DNA of 64,000 nt, from the NCBI GenBank assembly GCA_028274465.1, contig CM051457.1:50066362-50130361 (forward strand), written 5' to 3'. The position numbers and the translations under genes are program-made. Below the pieces are notes generated by a model that worked only from the letters and a program-made list of their open reading frames with translations, ran no database searches and had not been told where the DNA came from. Position 1 is the first letter of the stretch. Every line of letters starts with the position of its first letter. Shown here piece by piece: positions 57,341 through 64,000 of the stretch. The stretch is from Plantago ovata. Its lineage: Eukaryota; Streptophyta; Magnoliopsida; Lamiales; Plantaginaceae.

Positions 57341-58620
57341 TGATGAATGTGTATTTTACACTTTCTTTCGAGTCTTTTTCACCTAATTTAGCTATCCTCT
57401 ATGTTAATTTAGCTATATTTTAGTACATTTTATTAGAATAGTGTCACGTTTCCCTTTAGATTTTATTTTACAGGTTTTGGTTGAAATTCGGAGATTTACG
57501 GGCAATTATATTGAAGTCTACAAGGAATTGGTGTTCCAGAAGCATGTTTGGAGTATCTGAAGGGTTCCGGATAGGATTTGGAGTCTAGGGGCCGAAGCTG
57601 GAGGTTAGAAGGCCATTAGAAGTCTAAAACCGAGTCCGAAAAGGTGAAGAAATCCAAATCCGCGTCGAAAAACGCGGAAATTCCGCGAAATACTGGGGGC
57701 GAACCGCCCCAGCTCTCGGGCGAACCGCCCCACAAGTTTTTCGGGCCTATATATAGTTGCGAGTTTTCTCTCCGAAAATCATATCTTTCCAAGCCTACTT
57801 TCTCACCTCTCTCTATAGTTTTTGGTAGGAACTACCCGGGTCCTGTCCTAGGAGTTCCATAGCTTAGGGGATACTTTTTCATAGCAGATTGGAGCACGTA
57901 GGATCACAATCATCCGGAGATTGACGACCTTCGGTAACTTTGTATCTTACAACTTTTATCTACTTATTTTATATATTCTTTCAATATGTTTTCTTCTATG
58001 ATTGCTATTGATTGCATGCACATTATGAGTAGCTAAATTTATCGTTGGTGGTAGTATGTGAATTCTTAGCGAGGGAAGATAATCATGCTAATGGCTATAT
58101 CGCGCATTATACTCCGTGTCATTGCTTTATTTCGTTGATGAGTTGAACACCAAAATTCTCGTATGTTGTATTGATCATTATGCACACTAGGACACCTGTC
58201 GGCCAATCAGACTTAATTATCTTCGTAGTGTTGAATGATTACGGAACACAATAGGACGTTAGTTATTGACAGGTCAGACCCATACTATCTTCGTAGTGCA
58301 CAATACTTACAACAGGACCCAAGATTCATTCAAAGATCTCCATGCAAGACCGAGGAATTTATGCATGATTATCGACCCATTATGTTAAGAAGGACCATAC
58401 TATCACCAACCTCCATTATCTGCTTGAAAACCCCCTATTGCTTTTTATTTGCTGTTTTATATTTTCTTGATTAAATAGATAAAGCTAGTTATAGTCCTGA
58501 GAGAACGACACTCGAGTCATTCTGCTGCTACACTACGGTTTTCGTTGTAGTTGTGGATTGCCTTTGGCTAAATACAAATATTATTTGCTGAATCGAGACC
58601 TGACAAATCTCCGTTCATCA
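57341..58620 (+). repeat. 5' LTR of element J
   Basis: 1280 bp, TGATGAATGTG...CCGTTCATCA. Its 3' end matches B (CTGACAAATCTCCG). Two GC palindromes (57697-57732) precede CTATATATAG at 57748-57757. Confidence 0.93.
57697..57757 (+). promoter_or_regulatory. LTR core promoter of J
   Basis: GGGGCGAACCGCCCC, then a second unit (GGGCGAACCGCCCC), then the TATA box about 16 bp later. Clean example of the layout shared by all Athila LTRs here. Confidence 0.65.
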
Positions 58621-58623
58621 AAT

Positions 58624-58641
58624 TGGCGCCGTTGCCAGGGA
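58624..58641 (+). other. Primer-binding site of J (tRNA-Asp)
   Basis: TGGCGCCGTTGCCAGGGA, one mismatch from the site in B and H. Confidence 0.92.
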
Positions 58642-58781
58642 CTATACTCCTTTTTTCTATTTATTTGTTTTTATTTAAAGCTTTAGATTCCTAATTCTTT
58701 TAGTTTTAGTTTTACTTTTTAATCTCTCTCTGTTTTCCTATTTGTTTCTAATTACTTTACCTAGTCTGTCACAGATAGTGT

Positions 58782-60869
58782 ATGCCGCATACACGTTCTG
58801 CAGGAACACCGCTTGCTAATTCAATTGCTGAGATCGATAGAGTCTACCACCAGAGAAGGCGACTACTTGAAAGGCGCGCACTAGAGGAAATAGAGGAAAC
58901 CGATTTCTCTGAATCTCTAATTAGTCTATTCAAGGAAATCGACGGAATGGCAGAAGCTAGACCACTGAAGGCATGGGTACAACCCACCAAGGATCGTATG
59001 AGGGGACCGGCGATTGTTCTTTCGCCCGCAACCCGAGATCTGGAAATCAAGAACCACGCATTCCAACAACTTCCGAGGTTCTATGGCTTATCAAGGGAAG
59101 ATGTGATGGGGTACTTGAACGATATCGATGATTTCGTCAACCAACTCCCACGACCCGGAGCTGACATAACAACGGATGAGTTGAGAATGAAGGTTTTTGC
59201 TATGGGACTTGGCGACAGAGCCAAGTCATGGCTGAGTTCTCTACCAGCCGGCTCGCTGGACACTTGGGAAAAGGTTTTTTCGGCTTTCATGGAGAAACAC
59301 TTCCCACACACTCTGACTACCGCGCTTAAGGCGCAAATCACTGGATTCAAGCAAGACTATGATGAGACCATCTACACCGCGTTCGAGAGGTTCCAAGATC
59401 TCACGAACAAGTGCCCTCACCACGGTTTTGAACTCTCCGACCTAGTCCAACACTTCTACAATGGACTAACCTTCGAGAACCAACAAGTGGTGGATTTCCA
59501 ATGCCGAGGCAATATTTGGGAGGAAACCGCAGAACCCGTCAGGGCAGTTTTCGAAAGGCTTGCTAAGGGTTCGCAGTTCAAGGACCCAAGAGCAATGGTT
59601 AGGAGACGTGGACCTGAAGCTCCACCGAATCAAGAAGCCCCTATGTACAGGGGGAATGGAGATCAATTCGAGTGCTTTACCAACGAATTGAAGCAAGTCC
59701 TCAAGAGCGCCACCGGAACAACTGTTTCGAACGAAGTATGCCGAATATGCAAGAACTATGGGCATGGAGCTCATATGTGTAGATCGGAATTGGCATACGA
59801 AGATGGCAACTGGGCTCGAGGAGGCGAAGAAGAAGCCTTCGCTACGGAATTTGGTACCCAAGAAGTTAGCTACGGACAAGACGGTAGGAATCCTCGAGGT
59901 GGATTCTGGAGAAGAGGATACCGTACCAATCAAGGATATGCACCGGCTAACCAAACTTATGGACCTAACCAAGACCGTAGCAGGCTGAACTATGGTAATG
60001 ATCACTGCGAAAACCCCGCTCCGAAAGATCCACCGAAGTCGAAGACGGCTCTACTGATGGAGAACTTACAGAAGATGGTCGATCACACACAAAGATTTCT
60101 CAAACGGTATGAGGAGGATTCCGAGAAAACTAGGGCAAGGCTCGATAGGTTGGAAGAGAGCACTAGGCTTGCCCATCAAAAGATGCAAGAGTTGATCGAC
60201 CGAAGAGCAAGTAAGGAACAAGGCAACACTGAGAAGGTCGTTAGGTGCCAGTGTTGCATGAAGGAAGAACTTCTGCAGGCTGAGGAAGAAGAGGAGGACC
60301 TTGGTACTGACACAAGTGATGAGGAGCAGGAGGATCCCGAACCACTCCCTAAAAGTTTCGATGTTAAGGTAGGGATTGGTGAGCTTGAAGATGTCCGTGC
60401 CACACTAGACACGGGATCCTACTCAAACATAATTCCTTTGAATGTGTTTGAAAAGAGTAACCTTGGAAAAATATCTGAGGAAAGGGCTATTGTGCGACTG
60501 GCGGATGGATCGTTCATGAGACCCGAAGGAGTTGTGAAAAATGTGTTGGTCAAGATTGGTGAAGCATCAATAAACACCAATTTCGTAGTTATGCCGGCAT
60601 CTGCACCTGGGACGGGGGATGTCATACTCTTAGGGCAAACATTCTTGACCAAGCTACGCTCAGTAATGGACATCTACCAAAGAACTTGCACCATTGAGGT
60701 GGATGGCAAGCAACACGTATTACAAGCCATACCCGATCCACCGGAACCGCCTGATATTATTACTCACTATTGTGGTCTTGCAGCCTATATTCTTTCTTAT
60801 TCACAGGTTCGTGGCATGGAAAGGAGATCAATGAAGGGGAAGACTAGTACCCGCAAAAAGAAGAGATAG
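58782..60869 (+). CDS. gag-protease polyprotein of J, intact (695 aa)
   Basis: Reference copy for A, B, H and I. Start MPHTRSAG. Gag domain about residues 90-270 (NDIDDFVNQLPRPGADI, KVFSAFMEKHFPHTLTTALK, ELSDLVQHFYNGL). CCHC knuckle CRICKNYGHGAHMC at 320-333. Coiled coil about 425-485. A second Cys cluster CQCCMKEE. Acidic linker EEEEEDLGTDTSDEEQED. Retropepsin-like protease with D543 in DTGSYSN and VILLGQTFL from 614. Basic C-terminus STRKKKR. It should assemble particles and process itself, but reverse transcription and integration would need enzymes from another element. The protein ends where a normal Athila continues into RT. Confidence 0.93.
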   Translation: MPHTRSAGTPLANSIAEIDRVYHQRRRLLERRALEEIEETDFSESLISLFKEIDGMAEARPLKAWVQPTKDRMRGPAIVLSPATRDLEIKNHAFQQLPRFYGLSREDVMGYLNDIDDFVNQLPRPGADITTDELRMKVFAMGLGDRAKSWLSSLPAGSLDTWEKVFSAFMEKHFPHTLTTALKAQITGFKQDYDETIYTAFERFQDLTNKCPHHGFELSDLVQHFYNGLTFENQQVVDFQCRGNIWEETAEPVRAVFERLAKGSQFKDPRAMVRRRGPEAPPNQEAPMYRGNGDQFECFTNELKQVLKSATGTTVSNEVCRICKNYGHGAHMCRSELAYEDGNWARGGEEEAFATEFGTQEVSYGQDGRNPRGGFWRRGYRTNQGYAPANQTYGPNQDRSRLNYGNDHCENPAPKDPPKSKTALLMENLQKMVDHTQRFLKRYEEDSEKTRARLDRLEESTRLAHQKMQELIDRRASKEQGNTEKVVRCQCCMKEELLQAEEEEEDLGTDTSDEEQEDPEPLPKSFDVKVGIGELEDVRATLDTGSYSNIIPLNVFEKSNLGKISEERAIVRLADGSFMRPEGVVKNVLVKIGEASINTNFVVMPASAPGTGDVILLGQTFLTKLRSVMDIYQRTCTIEVDGKQHVLQAIPDPPEPPDIITHYCGLAAYILSYSQVRGMERRSMKGKTSTRKKKR

Positions 60870-60914
60870 GCGCAGACAGGAGTCGAGTCAAAGACTTAAA
60901 AACAATGACGCTAT

Positions 60915-60930
60915 CCGGGAGGCAACCCGG
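60915..60930 (+). other. Hairpin after gag-pro of J
   Basis: CCGGGAGGCAACCCGG, identical to A and about 45 bp past the stop. Confidence 0.7.
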
Positions 60931-61927
60931 AATTTTTATCGCTTTCTTTACTGCTTTTCTGCATGCATTTCATTCTTGAGCTATTTGCTTCTCATATGCG
61001 AAGTTGTTCATGTTTGTGTCGTATATGCTTTTGTTTGAGTAAGATTTTTCGAGTGGTTTTTTGAAAAAAATTAGTTTCGGGATTTAAACCGCGAATTCTG
61101 ACATCGGGACCCGTCTCCCCGCATTGGGGAGCACGGGGCGAACCGCCCCACAGTCCCAGATCTTAAAAAACACGGATTTCAACCCCAAATCATTATTTTC
61201 TTCATTCTTCTTCATCCATACTCCCAAAAAACCCGAAAAGTGCGATTTTGCTTCTAAATCTTCATAAATTCTTCGTTTCTTGACCAAATTGAGTGTTCTT
61301 TAGCTCATTTCGAAGCCTATTACATGATCTATCACCCTAACCGATCAGATTTCATCCTAATTCGTTAGATTTGCAGATCTGAGGTATCATCTTTAAGAAC
61401 CCTAATTTTCGAATTTAGGGGTTTTCTAATTTGAGCTTCAATTACGCTTGTTTAATGCATGGGTATGTTGTTTATGTGATTAGACATGTTATTTACTATC
61501 AATTGCATGCTCAATTTTGCTTGAATTGTTGATTTGGGTATTTTGCTATTAGATGATATATCTTGTTATGCATTATGTCTTTATCTTTGATTTATAGCGT
61601 ATGGATATGTTTATTGGTGTAATGTTAGTGGATTTGACGATAGAATGCTTATTAGTTGAGAATGAGGATTTATGCTATTGAATTTTTTGCGCTGCTATGG
61701 TATGAATTGAAACCTTGTTATCAAGGTCATTGGTTGTCTAGTAAGAGCATGATGTGATGTATTGCATGTAGTAGTTACGTTGATATGTTGCATGATGAAG
61801 TAGCTAGGCTAGACATTGCGGCTTGGGGAATTTGATTGATGAATTTATCACTTGTGTATCTCGCTTTTACACTAGCATATATTTGAGTCTGTTTTGAGTC
61901 GTACGAGGTGCTAATCGCTGTTTGTAG
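60931..61927 (+). promoter_or_regulatory. Leader of J: GC palindrome, pyrimidine-rich UTR, probable 544-nt intron
   Basis: One palindrome GGGGCGAACCGCCCC near 61135-61149. Pyrimidine-rich UTR-like stretch (about 61180-61300). Intron donor GAG|GTATC at 61384 and acceptor TGTTTGTAG|G at 61927. Clearly homologous to 3360-4425 in A but more diverged than gag-pro is. Confidence 0.52.
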
Positions 61928-62775
61928 GTACCGTACTAAGGGAAGGGAGTATTCCCGTATGATCGCTGTGAAGAACCATGTCAAAGAAGGTGATCTCGCT
62001 AGATGTGCATTCGAGCCAAGGGGTTTGGCAACAACGTCGTGGATTATCCAAGAGGAGGAGTTAGAATACACCTGGAGTAAGGACTCCTATGCCTATTCAT
62101 ACACCACCGAAGGGTCAGAAACAACTATTATGTCAGCACTCCATCACGAGGACTACAGAGTTCGAGTGAATAGGAAGGCACGGGGACATTCTAGCAGCGA
62201 CGGATTTGATCTTGAGTTCGCAGTTGCTAGAAGGTTCCGAAGCGCTAGCTTGGTTCCAAAACGTAAAGACATGGGTACCCAGCACCTTGTTGGGGTGCCC
62301 CTTGCCTGCCTCTAAAAGGAGCATAACATTGATATTGGGAGCATCAACTGTAGAGAATGTGGACAAAATTGGAGAAAAAGGTAGAAGACTTCTGAATATC
62401 CGAACAGCTAACTGAAACCTTCTCGTGGAGTGAACCGTTGGAGGGGGAGGTCCTGATACCACTGCCCTTTCCCCTTCAACAGTTCACATCCTATTGGAGC
62501 ACTACAGGATGGAGAATTCCATAACAGCGGCAGTTAATCTGGAGAATTCAACCTGCCACTACAACTCTACTAGTGACGATGTGCGTGACAGTAGTGACAA
62601 TGAAGACAAGAGGGACGATGATGATACAGATGGTTGAGTCGGTCCTGTCCAATCTTTTGATGGAACTACTGCCACTACGACAAGTCCCGATGATCATATA
62701 TGAAGCTCCCAAAGGAGGCCCAATAACTCAAGAGCAGCATACTCAGCCGACCGAGGCCAAAACCATGGGGTAACA
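61928..62775 (+). other. Unrecognised sequence in the ORF2 slot of J
   Basis: Replaces ORF2 exactly between the leader intron acceptor and the post-ORF2 region (which resumes near ACTCAGCCGACCGAGGCC). The longest frame from an ATG just after the acceptor is 61959-62315 (118 aa). A second stretch, open to about 62636, ends in an acidic tail (DDVRDSSDNEDKRDDDDTDG). I recognise neither. Could be a captured host fragment, a decayed different ORF2, or both. Confidence 0.5.
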
Positions 62776-64000
62776 TCTAGTATCACATCTTATTTCCTCA
62801 TTTTCTTACTGCTAGGGACTAGCGATAATTTCATGAGGGGGGATGGGATTTAAGTGATCTGATGTTGTTAGTTTGGAGCTTGGAATTGGTAGGATGAGTA
62901 TAGTACCTCGCATGCTTTATTTGTCTGCATTTGCATTTGCACGTTTATTGCTTTCTTAGATTTTTTAGGTTGCATTCATCCTAGGATAGTTTTTGCATGT
63001 TTTATATGGAGTTTATTGCCGAATTTTTTGAACTTTTTTATTGGGTAGATCAACTAGCTATGCCATTAATCGTATGCTTCATCTCTATGAATTTGTTTGA
63101 GGTTTTTCTCGCTTGGCCTTTCACATTTATGCATGGCACTTAGTTGAGCTAGGTAGTCTCGACATCACTTAGTGTTGTTTTCTCTACTGCGGTTCACGAA
63201 GGCCTTTATAATAGGATGATGCATGTTAGGTTCTTATGGTTGTTTTCCCGAGTAATTATGTACCTAAGAGGCAACAAGTCTTCACCATGCTTTGAGATTG
63301 CTAAATGCCTAGGAAGGAGGTAGTGTGAGGTTGTGTGATCCTTTGTTTATAACCTATTCTTCCGAATAGGTTTGGGGAGGGGGTTACACCATCATTAGAC
63401 TTGTTTCTGTTTTTCATTTTTCGTATCGTGAAGTTTATTTTTCCTTTTCCGTAATTTTGTAATCCAACCTATTCTTTCGAATAGGTTTGGGGAAGTCGTG
63501 TGAGTCATTTTGTTTCTCTTTTTGTTATGCTACTGCTGGCTAAGAAAAAAATCGAAAAAAAAGAAAGAAAAATTCCAGAAGAAAAAAAGAGAAAGAAAAA
63601 AAGAATCTGGAAAGAAAAAAAGAAGAAAAGAGAATACCCCGAAAAAGCAAAGAAGGGTCCAAAAAATAAAGCCAAATAGCATTTTAGCAAAGTTTGAGTC
63701 TTTTCCATTTTTTGTATTGTTCGTAATTGTGTTTTTCTATTTTTTATCTTTTTTGTCTTGAGTGTCATCTGTTCTAGACCACCCTCGTCCTGCCATTCAG
63801 GAAGTGGTGAATAGCTTAAGATTTTTACTTGAGAGATGGGTAGAATAGGGGAGAGTTATCTTTTATCGGGAACCCTCCTTCGTTTGATGAGAGCCAGTAC
63901 TGGTTCGACCTCTTTTGAGGGAAAGTCTTAACATGGTGGAACAGCAGTAAGTCCTCAGTTTCATAGGCACGGGGCAGCCATTCGTATCTTAGCATGCATC
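62776..64000 (+). other. 3' non-coding region of J
   Basis: No gene. Two AACCTATTC/GAATAGGTT repeats (63351-63372, 63466-63487), each followed by GGTTTGGGGA, then a purine tract (63543-63635). The PPT and 3' LTR are outside. Confidence 0.78.

Larger units (their letters stand above)
57341..64000 (+). mobile_element. Element J: Athila-like gag-pro element with substituted ORF2 slot
   Basis: Plus strand, inserted in gag-pro of I; left flank CCTAC (57336-57340). 5' LTR 57341-58620, PBS, intact gag-protease, hairpin, leader with probable intron, a slot with sequence unlike ORF2 (61928-62775), and the shared 3' region. PPT and 3' LTR lie beyond the window. The only copy with an undamaged gag-protease. 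Confidence 0.92.

Noticed and set aside
61775-62462. Minus-strand open frames across the substituted slot of J as a captured host gene
   Set aside because: No recognised domain and no start or splice context on that strand; kept only as an open question for the segment as a whole.
1-64000. Host protein-coding genes, tRNA or rRNA genes
   Set aside because: Every longer frame maps to a retrotransposon; tRNA-like matches are only the 18-nt primer-binding sites.

Overview
This is nuclear DNA from a flowering plant, probably a eudicot, made of LTR retrotransposons nested inside one another. I see no host gene, rRNA or tRNA. Evidence for a plant: Athila-type Ty3/gypsy elements with a tRNA-Asp primer-binding site, a Tat-lineage Ty3/gypsy element with a second RNase H and an antisense gene, and a Sirevirus-like Ty1/copia element with a tRNA-iMet primer-binding site. 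The species cannot be named from this sequence.

I name the elements A to J. The oldest visible layer is E (minus, Athila with integrase; 34342-40402). E was hit by a copia solo LTR, F (37536-39615), by a copia element, D (minus; 28103-34341, cut off by A), and apparently by a second pol-bearing Athila, G (minus; from 40403). D was hit by A (plus; 1-28102, left end outside). A was hit by B (minus; 5389-11797) and by the 13.1 kb Tat element C (plus; 12500-25600). G was hit by H (minus; 42365-48765) and I (minus; from 50772), and I was hit by J (plus; 57341 to beyond 64000). Target-site duplications seen on both sides: CCAAG for B, CTATG for C, ATGGT for F and GTAGC for H. The order is E, then D, F and G, then A, H and I, then B, C and J.

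The Athila-like copies fall into three structural classes that share LTR and 3' non-coding modules. B and H carry only gag-protease. A, I and J carry gag-protease, a long leader with a probable intron, and in A and I a 430-440 residue ORF2 resembling the 3' ORF of Athila elements. J has unrelated sequence in the ORF2 slot. E and G carry RNase H-integrase, with no ORF2 visible. No copy in the window has both gag-protease and pol, so the gag-protease classes look like non-autonomous partners of pol-bearing relatives.

Almost every coding region is damaged by stops, frameshifts or insertions. The exceptions are gag-protease in J and ORF2 in I. ORF2 in A is open on both sides of insertion B. The most unusual signals are: a GC-rich palindrome shared by the LTR promoters and the ORF2 leader; spliceable leaders on ORF2 and on the antisense gene of C; a strong excess of one heptamer across element D; and repeated polypurine-tract-like motifs in the Athila 3' regions. 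Counts and identities given below were made by eye.
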